The position numbers and the translations under genes were made by a program. This document shows, piece after piece, positions 45,501-54,100 of a stretch of 64,000 nucleotides of DNA. How positions within the stretch are numbered: the first letter of the stretch is position 1; each line of letters starts with the position of its first letter. A model generated the notes under the pieces. That model was not told the DNA's origin and ran no database searches. It saw only the letters and a list, made by a program, of their open reading frames with translations. This DNA comes from Bimastos eiseni. Its lineage: Eukaryota > Annelida > Clitellata > Crassiclitellata > Lumbricidae. The stretch is taken from positions 13,634,016 through 13,698,015 of the forward strand of contig OY365813.1 of NCBI GenBank assembly GCA_959347315.1, written 5' to 3'.

Positions 45501-47160
45501 TAAACCAAGCTACTACCAGTATTCCTGGGTAGCATCATGTCAATATCATGTCACTCCTATCCTAAAATGACAACGTTGGCTAAAAATCACATAGTGAATC
45601 CACCACAAAATCCTATCACCAACCTACAACTTCCTACCATGGTCCTACTGCAAGTTCAAATGTGTTCGTAGTAGACTCTTCACCATCCACCCAGTCAACT
45701 CGTTCTAACGATCAACCTCCTGTCTCAGTCTATCTCGACACCTGTTCACTTCCTATCTCAAGTTTTCCAGCCTAGCCATATCCCACAATGCACCACGTCT
45801 CTCAAACACGCATCGATCTCCCTCTCGAATTTTTTCGGTTCCTCCAATGGGATTGTCTTTCAGCAACCATTACCAACCCCAGAATCTTTTATCATCTCTC
45901 GAACTTTCCACTCACAACTGAAGTCTGACCTCTTCAAGAATTCCTATACCCCGCCTCATTTGATTCTACTCATTCCAATTCTTAAAAAAATCCACATTAG
46001 CACCTACTATGCATCCCCTCACCCTCTGGCAGCCAGAATCAGACCTCATTCGAATTTAGGACTAGCCTCACGGACAAACCCTCTGACTTGATGAGGCACT
46101 TGTTAATAATTGGTGCTCTGCGCTTGGCTCTTGCATGGCACTTTTTGACAAAAGTTTGAAGTTGACGATTATGATCACGATTAAGCATAAAGATATTAGC
46201 ATCTATTGGAGCTAATAGGCCTATCGTTTTTGATAGGCCTATGAGTTGGTTACATAGAATAACATGTTTTAGTCATGTTTGCAGTTTGAAAAGGGTGTCC
46301 AGAAAAGCTAAGCCCGAGGGCGACAAGGAGGCGCTGGATGTTATTTCTACTGTTAAATAATTGGAAAATTAAAATGGCAACTTCTAAATGTTTGATCATA
46401 GAAACACCATTCCGGGACATTACATTGTCCCGAAATGAACCTGCCCGTGACGCAGGACATTTTGATCAATTCCGGGACTGTCCCGGCCAATTCGGGACGT
46501 GTGGTCACCCTACATATTGGGCACATATACCATAAACTGAATGATCCCATTCAACGGCTTTTTAAATACATGCGAATGAATACGAAATGACAAAATTTTA
46601 ATTATCATTATTATTTTACTGGTAAGCCTATTAATAATTATCATTCTTTTGTTCATATTATTAAACGACATAGTAGGCCTACGTCACATCACATAGTTCA
46701 CTCCAGGCATATGTAGTCGCGGAAGGCAATTGTCGGGACGAAAACATTGCAAGAAAGTAAGAGAGATGTAGACCCATACAAGTAATACGTTGCCGATTAT
46801 TTTTCTAAATTCATCATAATTTTACTTTTGGCTGTAGCAACAAAACATCAAAACCACAACTTTTGAAGCACGGGTATTTCTATTTACAATCAGTATTCTA
46901 GGAATTTGTGATGTGTGACAGCCCGACTACCACTTCCAATATCTATACTATTTCATATGCGATCATATTGAGTGGCTCGTATCGTGATTAGGATTGCACA
47001 TACTGTCCAGAGTACAGCATGTACACAACGCCAGAAATACTGACTACGAATGTTTTAAAAATAAGAAACAATGACCTGTTACAAACACAATAAACAGAGA
47101 TTTTTGACTTTTGGCCAGTTGTATGGCATCTGGTATGGTTCCGTCAAACCAAATCATCAT
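32792..47160 (-). CDS. UBXN4: UBX domain-containing protein 4 (UBXD2/erasin), complete (10 exons)
   Basis: Ten exons join in phase to 504 codons plus TGA; the vertebrate protein is about 508 aa. UBXN4 is an ER/nuclear-envelope membrane protein that recruits p97/VCP through its UBX domain and promotes ER-associated degradation. Exons 1-3 (residues 1-125) form a thioredoxin-like N-terminus starting MMIWFDGTIPDAIQLAKSQ. Exon 4 is an acidic, Ser/Ala-rich linker. Exons 5-6 are a charged coiled coil (about 201-317). Exons 7-8 are the UBX fold (SRVQFRMPDGSS to LLDLELAPSAVLIVLPG). Exon 9 is the hydrophobic membrane hairpin (SFIWILLAPLLALWNFICNF). Exon 10 ends ATWNGNSTQQM, matching the vertebrate C-terminus. 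The gene is head-to-head with the OXSR1-like gene. Its introns hold many transposon fragments. Confidence 0.95.
33110..33545 (-). pseudogene. Non-LTR retrotransposon C-terminal remnant in UBXN4 intron 9
   Basis: The minus strand encodes ACEMWIWRKMQRISWTEKKT and LRRKLGFYGHVMRSNGK, then VWMDVIHEKTEM-like residues in another frame. This is the common post-RT tail (xMWCxRRMLxIxWT...GHVxR) of invertebrate non-LTR elements. Confidence 0.75.
33546..33665 (+). mobile_element. Fragment of CR1-like element
   Basis: CACTTCATTGGCTA(A/T)(A/T)AGTC parallels 30286-30305 (CACTTCATTGGCTAATAGTC). Short relic. Confidence 0.5.
33961..34184 (-). CDS. UBXN4: UBXN4 exon 9 (membrane hairpin)
   Basis: Acceptor TTTGGCTACAG|, donor CAGCCGAG|GTCTGG. 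It encodes SDGTSFIWILLAPLLALWNF, continuing ICNFLFPAVPPPVN, the intramembrane region that anchors UBXN4 in the ER. A retroelement 3' tail lies only about 20 bases upstream of the acceptor. Confidence 0.92.
34200..34262 (-). mobile_element. Retroelement 3' end with (TACTT)n tail, minus
   Basis: The complement reads GCGTTTGCAAGCGGTTCAAT then GCATACTTACTTACG, matching 52570-52630. It ends about 15-20 bases before the UBXN4 exon 9 acceptor. Confidence 0.6.
34916..35044 (-). CDS. UBXN4: UBXN4 exon 8 (UBX, second half)
   Basis: 43 codons, phase 0-0, acceptor GGTTGTTAG|, donor CTGGG|GTCAGT. It encodes TTYPKRMFLESDMARTLLDL and then ELAPSAVLIVLPG. The p97-contacting turn here reads YPKR, where vertebrate UBXN4 has FPRR. 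Confidence 0.93.
35365..35412. repeat. 15-bp tandem repeat (AATCGGGTCGAGTGT)
   Basis: Three to four units in UBXN4 intron 7. Confidence 0.8.
35981..36083 (-). CDS. UBXN4: UBXN4 exon 7 (UBX, first half)
   Basis: Acceptor TTTGCATAG|, donor CAACAG|GTTACA. It encodes RESSRVQFRMPDGSSVMQVF and then a helix, the first strands and helix of the UBX fold. Confidence 0.93.
36250..36320. repeat. 23-bp tandem repeat x3
   Basis: Units AGTATGTCAGGTCAGAG-TGCAA in UBXN4 intron 6. Confidence 0.8.
36772..36894 (-). CDS. UBXN4: UBXN4 exon 6 (coiled coil)
   Basis: Acceptor TATTTCACAG|, donor AAAGAG|GTACAT. It encodes QERAHRYKQEKELKDEAIER and then AKKAKLEAEAKRLETDNATK. It is in phase 2 with both neighbours. Confidence 0.9.
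37325..37462 (-). mobile_element. tRNA-derived SINE (head)
   Basis: The minus strand reads GTGGCCGAGCTGTTAGAGCG, then GGGTTCGACTCTCGTCC, i.e. A-box and B-box regions of a tRNA-like promoter. The same head is at 44257 and 61377. Not a functional tRNA: the cloverleaf is not complete and a SINE body follows. Confidence 0.75.
37592..37816 (-). CDS. UBXN4: UBXN4 exon 5 (coiled coil)
   Basis: Acceptor CCGATGTAG|, donor GACAG|GTAAGC. It begins LMRKLQEKRELKARQEEEDE, aligned with RLTKKLEERREEK of the vertebrate protein. Almost all residues are K/R/E/Q/D. Confidence 0.92.
38977..39294. mobile_element. 318-bp hAT-like MITE
   Basis: It starts CAGTATTTCCCAAATTGTG and ends TTGGGAAACACTA, with target duplications AACTAGAC and AACTAGAT (7 of 8). 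Three GTTCCGCG(G/A) repeats in the left subterminal region. In UBXN4 intron 4. Confidence 0.88.
39359..39585 (-). CDS. UBXN4: UBXN4 exon 4 (acidic linker)
   Basis: Donor GAAAG|GTCTGT. The acceptor is either GATGAAAG|ATG (39585) or, nine bases on, GCAAAAG|CC (39576); both keep frame. The product is low-complexity Ala/Ser/Glu, ending LRDGETLEERKER. Confidence 0.82.
40452..40635 (-). CDS. UBXN4: UBXN4 exon 3
   Basis: Donor CTACAG|GTGATT is clear. Its conserved part reads VPSVFFIAPETGLPLEVSMG, the end of the thioredoxin-like fold. The acceptor AGTGTAG| at 40636 keeps frame with exon 2 but adds about 11 residues (through MTHSCCVFMSVG) before the conserved block. The upper boundary is therefore less certain than the lower one. 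Confidence 0.8.
40855..41100 (+). pseudogene. Non-LTR retrotransposon tail
   Basis: The plus strand encodes PLVLCFGMIFPLRLK, a worn FVPxWNDLPxxLR tail. In UBXN4 intron 2. Confidence 0.5.
41075..41345 (-). pseudogene. Non-LTR retrotransposon 3' end, minus
   Basis: The minus strand encodes NCAVSVVGPSLWNTLPLVLR and a 3' UTR with AGCGCTCCTGAGAAGTAGCC and GGGGCGCTATATAAAT. Copies of this end are at 10815, 51085, 51490 and 61471. Confidence 0.75.
42383..42488 (-). CDS. UBXN4: UBXN4 exon 2
   Basis: Acceptor ATGAATCAG|, donor TTAAAAG|GTTCTT. It encodes GDDEPSNETAKAWDDDAV and GLKLDVK, aligned with the GDDEQSTQMAASWEDDKV region of the vertebrate protein. Confidence 0.9.
42548..42605. repeat. (TATC)n
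   Basis: About 12 TATC units immediately upstream (in gene sense) of UBXN4 exon 2. Confidence 0.9.
42893..43047. repeat. Degenerate minisatellite, same family
   Basis: Units AAAATAGAAGGTTATTGATG, AAAGAAGTTGGATTGAAGAA and AAATGGAAGTTTGATTGAAA match the 16262 family at lower identity. In UBXN4 intron 1. Confidence 0.65.
43694..43864 (+). pseudogene. hAT transposase C-terminal (dimerisation) relic
   Basis: A 56-residue frame before a stop contains QFACKRSFSELIYILNRLRN and LSQSRLVPFMLIACEND. This fits the hAT dimerisation signature (A-x-x-E/K-R-x-F-S-x-L-x-x-I-x-x-x-L-R-N...R-L-x-x-L-x-x-L). An upstream open frame (43345-43629) may be more of the same element, but I could not confirm it. In UBXN4 intron 1. 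Confidence 0.7.
44257..44466 (+). mobile_element. tRNA-derived SINE, full length
   Basis: Head GGCACGGTGGCCGATTGCTT then GGGTTAGACTCTC (worn B box), body with CACAATTGCTCTGCATTATA, and end GATATCAAATTACAGTTGTA. The same order occurs at 61377-61680. Confidence 0.8.
45150..46512. mobile_element. 1.36-kb hAT-like nonautonomous element
   Basis: Ends TAGGATGACCAC and GTGGTCACCCTA, followed inward by TTCCGGGACA/TTCCGGGACTGTCCCGG repeats. Target duplications CATATTGC and CATATTGG (7 of 8). The interior has no intact transposase. In UBXN4 intron 1. Confidence 0.85.
47076..47160 (-). CDS. UBXN4: UBXN4 exon 1
   Basis: Start codon at 47160 (a second ATG follows at once). 28 codons plus one base, donor ACAG|GTCATT. 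It encodes IWFDGTIPDAIQLAKS and SLFIVFVT, the first strand/helix of the thioredoxin-like domain. Confidence 0.92.
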
Positions 47161-47285
47161 CACAGTCAACAGAATATTTTATTTTGCGTGTAAATTGATT
47201 TCATATTCGACCAAAGACATTTAATAAAAGCACCGAAAGCTGGTAGCTATATACATACGGCATCAAGGAGGTCGTTGCTTGTAAA

Positions 47286-47293
47286 TGACGTCA
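47286..47293. promoter_or_regulatory. CRE/ATF palindrome TGACGTCA upstream of UBXN4
   Basis: A perfect TGACGTCA lies 126 bp upstream of the UBXN4 start. ATF/CREB and ATF6-type factors bind such sites, which would suit an ER-stress-linked gene. Its context TAAATGACGTCACAC also equals part of a MITE end found at 628-642, so chance or transposon origin is possible. Confidence 0.4.
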
Positions 47294-47996
47294 CACCCCA
47301 ACAATACACTCCAATAACAATTCTTAGCTAGTAACTTCCTTTGCACAAGTTCTTCATAGTATGATCAAATTATTTAATTTTCAATTCAATTCAATTTTAT
47401 TTGATAACGTCGTCAGCGTGTTTCAGCAAATATACGGTGTTATGGGACTGATGGCTTGTAAATAACTGAGCCATTGGATTGTTCATATAAGTAAAGATGG
47501 TATACAGTAGACTTTACCATCTTTGATATAAGTCTTTGCCGTTTAGCAAATTCCCTGCCGCATTCCTTATCATCCCAGAATAACCAAAAGTTATACTGGA
47601 CGAGCAAAGATTCTATGCATAACATTAGATAAAATAAGGGCAATAGTCTAATATACAATTGTCAACAGTTACTGATTGTTAAAGTTTGGTGGAAACACTC
47701 AGACGATAGGTAGAACACGAGCTTATTTCGCCATGCCGGTCCAGAGTCATATAATTATAGAAATCGGTACTTGGATACCAATGTCAAATTATGCTATAGT
47801 GGGAGTGCTCTGCTAAGAAGTTTGTTCTCGTGATTATTCAACCTCAAATTTTAACAACCTACAACATGGCTTTGTGAAGCGTGTGGTGGGCAACTCGGTA
47901 CGACGTAAACGCAGATGAGTAGGTGCGGTGGGAGTATTTTTTTTGTCGTCTTTGACATTGTTCAATATGGTGGTCTCTTGAAACAGTATCGGCGGA

Positions 47997-48006
47997 CTAT
48001 ATAACG
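47997..48006 (+). promoter_or_regulatory. TATA-like element before OXSR1
   Basis: CTATATAACG lies about 120 bp before the OXSR1 ATG, followed within 10 bp by GACGGGCGGAG. Spacing would put transcription start near 48030. Sequence resemblance only. Confidence 0.35.
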
Positions 48007-48126
48007 ACGGGCGGAGTCGGTGTTTTCGTTTCTCGCGGCTCATTAAAGGGCGACTGGTTACTCAAAATCGGATTACTTTTATCTGCTGTCGGATTTATTA
48101 GCTGAGTTTCTAATTACTTTGGTGCA

Positions 48127-48190
48127 ATGGCGGAGAAGGTTGGCGGATGGCCGAATGTTAAAGACGACTACGAACTGCGAGAAGTCATCG
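48127..48190 (+). CDS. OXSR1: OXSR1 exon 1
   Basis: ATG in context GGTGCAATGG, 21 codons plus one base, donor CATCG|GTGTGT. It encodes [20 protein letters not shown]. Confidence 0.93.
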
Positions 48191-51100
48191 GTGTGTAGTC
48201 ATTGTTGTCATTTTTTCACGACTAGTCTTGTTGTAAAATTTACCATCTTATATCTCCGAATCATCTGTTATTCAAAATACAGGTCCGAATTTCCCGATAC
48301 CACTCTGCTTATCGCATCTGTAGTTCGGTTCATTTTAGGCCTTTAGTATATGTATACATTCCATTGAAAATGTATGGTTAGACACGTGTAAACAGGATAT
48401 TCCTTTAAAACTTTGCTAGCTACTTAAAATGGGATCAACCCGAATCATCGAAAACCGAAAACGCTGAAAAGGCCAAAAAGCCCGCTTCCCCGAAAACTGC
48501 AATGTACTATTGAAAACCGCTGAACTTTCACAAAATGCATTCATCAATCCGGCTTCTGCGTGAATTATTTTCATCGATCCAGCTTCCATATAAGCAGAAT
48601 CCTTTTCATCAATCTTGCTTCGTTTTCGGGGATACGGCTGAAATCAGTTTGGGGGATTCGGGTTTTGGCGATTCGCTATGCACCACTTAAAATATGGTAA
48701 ATTTAAACACTATTTATTCCTTATGAAAGCATACTATTAGGATCTTTAGAAATGTAGATATGTCATTATCATTTTGTTTATCTTTTCCTTTCCATTATAA
48801 ACACAGGTCTACTGAAATGGTTATGCTTTTTTGCCTGATTTTGGACTTATGATCTTGTGGCCTTTCAAATGTGAACCCTGTTGACAGCCCTAGTAGCAAT
48901 TATAAGTTGGTATTTATGGTAGTAGATTTATGTATTTTCATGTATTCAATTCAAATTGACAAATTACAGTTTGATTACATGATTTACATAAGTAAGTATA
49001 TTCTTTATTTGACCAACTGATATCTGCACTCTGATGAACAATACGTTTAAAAGTTTAGCATTCTAATTAAAATTAAGACGATTATCGCTCTGGATTGTCT
49101 GCTTGTGGAGTAACACGGTAATGTGGACATAGGGTGTAAGAGGTCATCTTCATTGGAGGTAAAAAGTGCAACATGTGGCCCTGGATATCCGGAACCGCAT
49201 TAAATGGCAATACATTTAAATAAAGTATGGCATTCTCATGAAAAATAATTTTCTTGCTAGATTTTCTGCTTGTGCAATAACAGTCATGCAGTCATGGGCA
49301 TAGGGAGTAGGAAGTCATTTAGTAGTAACAATAATAGCAAGTTTCTCAGGAATCAAATGTAGCTGTATGGCAGCCATGCAAGGGGCTATCTGTGGTACTG
49401 TCTATTTTACAAAGGTCACTTCACGAATGGAAGAATTAGTCAACCGCATAAAAGTAGAGAGTATCGAACCTGTGTACTTCTCTGCCACTGTTTGCACTCT
49501 GACAGTGCCAGTCCCAAGCCTGGAGAAAGGAGGAGGGCGACATCAAGTCATCTTCGTTATGGAACGGTGTCGTTAAATAAATCAACAACCTGTGTCCTTC
49601 AGATATTTTGTGTCAGTGGGTTATCATTCAACCATCTCCCCACCCCAAGATATGGCAGAACAATGATGTATCTATAAGGAAAATTTCGTAGTCTGTGACT
49701 AACAGTTTGATTGCAGTTGGATATAACCTAATAATTGTAACATAATAATAGTAACTAGTAACCTAATAATAGTAGCACAATAATACTAATACATAATAAT
49801 AGTAACATAATAATAATACATAATAGTAATAATTGTTGATGTTTGTAGAAACCAGAGATGGTGACTGATTGCTTAGAATAGCTATTCAATTAGACAAATG
49901 GCTAATTCAAATTCTATTCGATTTGTTGTTTGCTAAATTTTGCCTATTTTTGGTCAGTTAGCTAACAAATTTTGCTAACTCTTATCATGGTTACTGGTAC
50001 CTTCAGATAATTTCCTGCTATATCTCATACTATCGATTCTGCTCGTTCTCATAAGACTTTTCTTTATTCGAAGGTGTTCTTTACACGGGGAACACCTGTG
50101 ATTAGGTCGTGCCATGAGAGGGGCTTACAAGTCCATAAATAGATATGGAATTGAAATAGCTGAAAGAAAGAGCTCTAAACTTCTTCTTGAATATAAAAAC
50201 TATAAAAGCTTGAGTCAGAGCTTTTGCTCTACCTACAGATCTGGTCCATAAGTAACTCGGTCACTTAAGGCAAATCAGCTTCAAAACTGTTGTAATCATT
50301 TATTGGGTCTTGCATTCTGGCTGGACAACCTCTTGTGTGGATTGCTTAGGCCTACAACCATCCAGCTGAACTCTCAGATTGCTCCTAGATAGTCTCTGTG
50401 GAGTCTATAAATAATTGCCGACTGACTTGAGGCATTAGCGACTGACTTAGTTGACCTACTATAAGATGTTGATACAGAATATATTAACCAGACACCTTTT
50501 TGATGAAAATGATTGCATGACATTATGCAGAGTAAAAGACACTGTTGTGTAGGCAGGAAGTAAGTGACAAACTGGTGATCTGACGTCAGCTGATCTTGTT
50601 ATACCCTGTTAGTTTGTTTTCCTCTGACTCATGCCTTATGAGCGAGTGTTCTTTCTGTTCTGTTGCTCGTGCCTTCTTCATTAAATGGGAAATCACGAAC
50701 ACTTGATTTAACCCATTAATGCATGAATTTTTCCACGGTGCTATTTATTATAATATGTCTTTGAACTGAAAAATAAGAGATCAAGCGCTAACAAAAATGT
50801 TTTCGTGGAAAAAAATGAAAAATAAAAGTGTCCTTAAAAAAGGATGTTATGCATTACAGGGCACAGGTAAATTCCATTATAATACTGATAAAATGAATGA
50901 GGTTACTAGCAGTCATTTTCTCAGCAACTGCTTTCGATTTGAGGGCTCAATAGGCCAGTGGGTTGTGGGGTTCTGGATACTATTCCAAGGGGGATTCTAT
51001 AAGTCTGAGCTGTGTCTATATCTTTGAATAAAGTTTCTATGACATTTCTGATCACTCAATGACACTTAATATAAAAACCTTCCTTTAAGATATCTACTCA

Positions 51101-54100
51101 GAGGTGCTCCTGGTCTGGCGATGGCTAACAAGTGCAGTCTTCAATAATGAGTAGAATGCAGATGAGGTTTTGGGCAGAAGGTAGCCATGGGGTAGCCCAT
51201 TCCAAGTGGTTGGACCTACCACTGCTAAGGCCCGGTTCTGCATCATAGAACTGTGGGCTAAGGGGACAGTCAAGTCCCCCAAGCAGCAGATCGAAGAGAC
51301 TTTCAACTGACATTGGCAGTGACAGATCGACACAGCTTCTGAATGTATATATCTGGGAAGTTAAAGTACAATGCATAGTGACACGTGTTTTAAAATGACT
51401 CACCGTGTATTATGCATCTGTAGATTATAATTGAATTAGAGAGTGTTAAATTGATGTGAAGTCTGTGCTGTGATTCTATTCTATTTACAGATTTATAAAG
51501 TGCCTCTCACAGTACAACCTAATCAGAGGCGCTCCCAGTGCGAAAAAACCCTCGAAAAAAGGAGTCTTCAGAGAAGGAGCAGAAACAGTTGTGGGACTAG
51601 ATAAGACTTTAGCACTAGTTACTGCAGGAAAGCTGTTCCATAGCAAAGGGCCAACAGAGGCATAGGCACGATGCTGAGCTGTGGCAGTTCTAGACCCAGG
51701 TACTAGAAGGTCCTGACGGTCTAAAATGTGGAGAGAACATCCTAATAGTATGTCCTAATAATGTACGGCTAAAGACAATGAAGGACATGTACAATTTCTT
51801 GATGTGACCGATCTAATATGGTTAATGTTTGATCAGCTCTTGAGAAAGGGCCTTGTTTTAGTGTGTTTTGATGCTTTTGTGCAGCCGCACTATGTGAGGT
51901 TTACTTGGGATGTTAACAACACAAGTTGTTTGACACTTGAGATCATGCAAACACTTGACCCCTATCTTATTAGTGAATGAATTGATCTCTGTAAGGGTTC
52001 AAGGTATTTCGGTTGTGGTCTTGCTTGGATGCCTACTGGATTGAATGTACTAAGGGTAGATGAATCCAATTTCGAAACATGAAGGATGACCATGGCAGCT
52101 GTCCATCCCGTGGTACATAACGACAATAATAATTTTAGTTTTGTTTAACACTGACAGACTGCTGTATGATTGCAAACATGCACGGTCGAATGATGACAAG
52201 TTATCACAGGAGTGAAGTTTAACTGTTGGTGGCCATTTAAGGCATTCATTGCATTTAACATCTAATCTTACTGACAATGCCGCCTAGCGAAAGAAGGAGT
52301 AGTCAACCTTACAGGGATACAGAAATTGAACTTGGTTCCGAATGCTATACAATTGAATCTAATCCTTTTGTGAGTGTAATTAGGCCTACTATTGTTTGAT
52401 TTCTATTTACTCAGGTACTCACAGGATGTCTGTTGTGTAATTGCTAGTTATGATTATTTTATGAGTGTAGGCTACATTATTTTACTCTTACTACTTTGAG
52501 GAGTTTGCTGTCTAATAGCTTGTTATGATTATTTTGAGAGTGTACATTTTTTGAATGTTCATATTATGATGTGCCCGCAGCGCGTTTGCAAGCAAGCGGT
52601 TCAGTCAAGTACATACTTACTTACTTACTTTTCTCAGCTCAGCTCGCCCATGTGTTATCCATTACTCTTAAGCCCTTAATGTTATGCATAGAATCTTTAA
52701 GGATGAATGTCGAACAATTTTCATTGGCTTTTATATTGAACTACATTATTTATGCTATGGAGGATGCAGGATAGTTTAGTGCTCAGAATGCTGGATTGGT
52801 TGATTTATATTTGTTTTGAGATTTGGACTAGGCCTTTGTACCCATGCCAACTCACCTATATACCTACCATCAATGGGGAGATCAGGGAGACAGACAGACA
52901 GACAGAGACAAACAGAGAGCCACCCACCTTCTTATGCACAGACTAAGAGAAAGTTGCTAGCACTTCATACTGCCTCAAGGGTTGGAGTAGTTATTCTCAA
53001 TGTATGACTTTATGATGGCACATGGGTGACACACATATTAACTAACCTCTGTCAGAGGTCCTATACAGAAATCACCCACCCACCCCCGTTAACTTAGTCA
53101 AGAAGTGTAAACATTTGCAAGTAAACTAAGATGCAAATTACATGGCAGGGATTTGATCAAAGTACATCTCTTTATTGTATTGTATTATGTATACTGTGGT
53201 TCGGATTTTATGTTTCCTCTTATTCAAGTTTGAAGTTTGGCGTGTTAATATTTTAGTTTTTTTAAAGTATATTAATAGTCATGATTAGATATTGTGATAC
53301 TTATGTGTGATAATTGCCTTGTATTATATTTAATGGCTTATTTTTCATTATTGTATTTTATGACTTGTTATGTTATTGCATTTTTTGGTACTTTATGTTA
53401 AGTACAGCAAAATGATATTGATAAGTTGTTGTTTTTGTATTTTCATTTGTGTAGGTATTAGTTATGATTTAATAGTAAACTTCTATATAGACATAGATAA
53501 AAATTGGATATATAAATAATAATTGTGTACTGGTACATAATGTTAGTGCTATTCATAATGAAAACCTGAGTTCTTTGATTACAAATCTGCTAGATAACTG
53601 TAGGTGGAAGTTCCTGGTCATTGATGCTGCTGTTCTAAATAATTGCCTTGCCCCACTCCACTGCATTTGTTGGCCACTGATCATTATTTGTTGGTGTTGA
53701 TTATTTTGACATTGGAACAGGAGGTCCTTTGCATGACTGAGTAATCGAAATGCACCCAGTGTCAGGCATCCTGCAAGACTTGATATGCTGACATGCAAAA
53801 TGCTGGTTCTTTCTCAGGTCATAGGTCAGCATTCAGGAAGACCTTAGCCAGCATCTTTGTGTAATTCTGCTGGAAAGAGGACATCCTGATTCCTCGTAGA
53901 GTGCTGTGTAGCTGAACAATGAACATCAGTTCTTTCTCTCTCATTCCTGCACTCACAGTTCCAGGAACAAACATGGTTGCTAGCTGTAGAGCTTTTAGTG
54001 TTTCATGAACTAGTTGGACACATCCTCTGCATTTAAGTTAGGGCATAACCGGAAATCACCTCGGACATTCGCCTCGGCCGAATATTGGACTATTTGGCAG

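Larger units (their letters stand above)
47161..48126. promoter_or_regulatory. Shared UBXN4/OXSR1 divergent promoter region
   Basis: 966 bp separate the two start codons, so both promoters must lie here unless distant 5' UTR exons exist. The OXSR1 side (about 47950-48060) holds a TATA-like CTATATAACG, a GGGCGGAG GC-box-like site and several GAAAC/CTCGCG motifs. The UBXN4 side holds a CRE palindrome. Bidirectional use is inferred from layout only. Confidence 0.5.

Noticed and set aside
45530..46000. Plus-strand Ser/Pro-rich frames
   Set aside because: Inside the hAT-like element; interrupted and without recognisable similarity.
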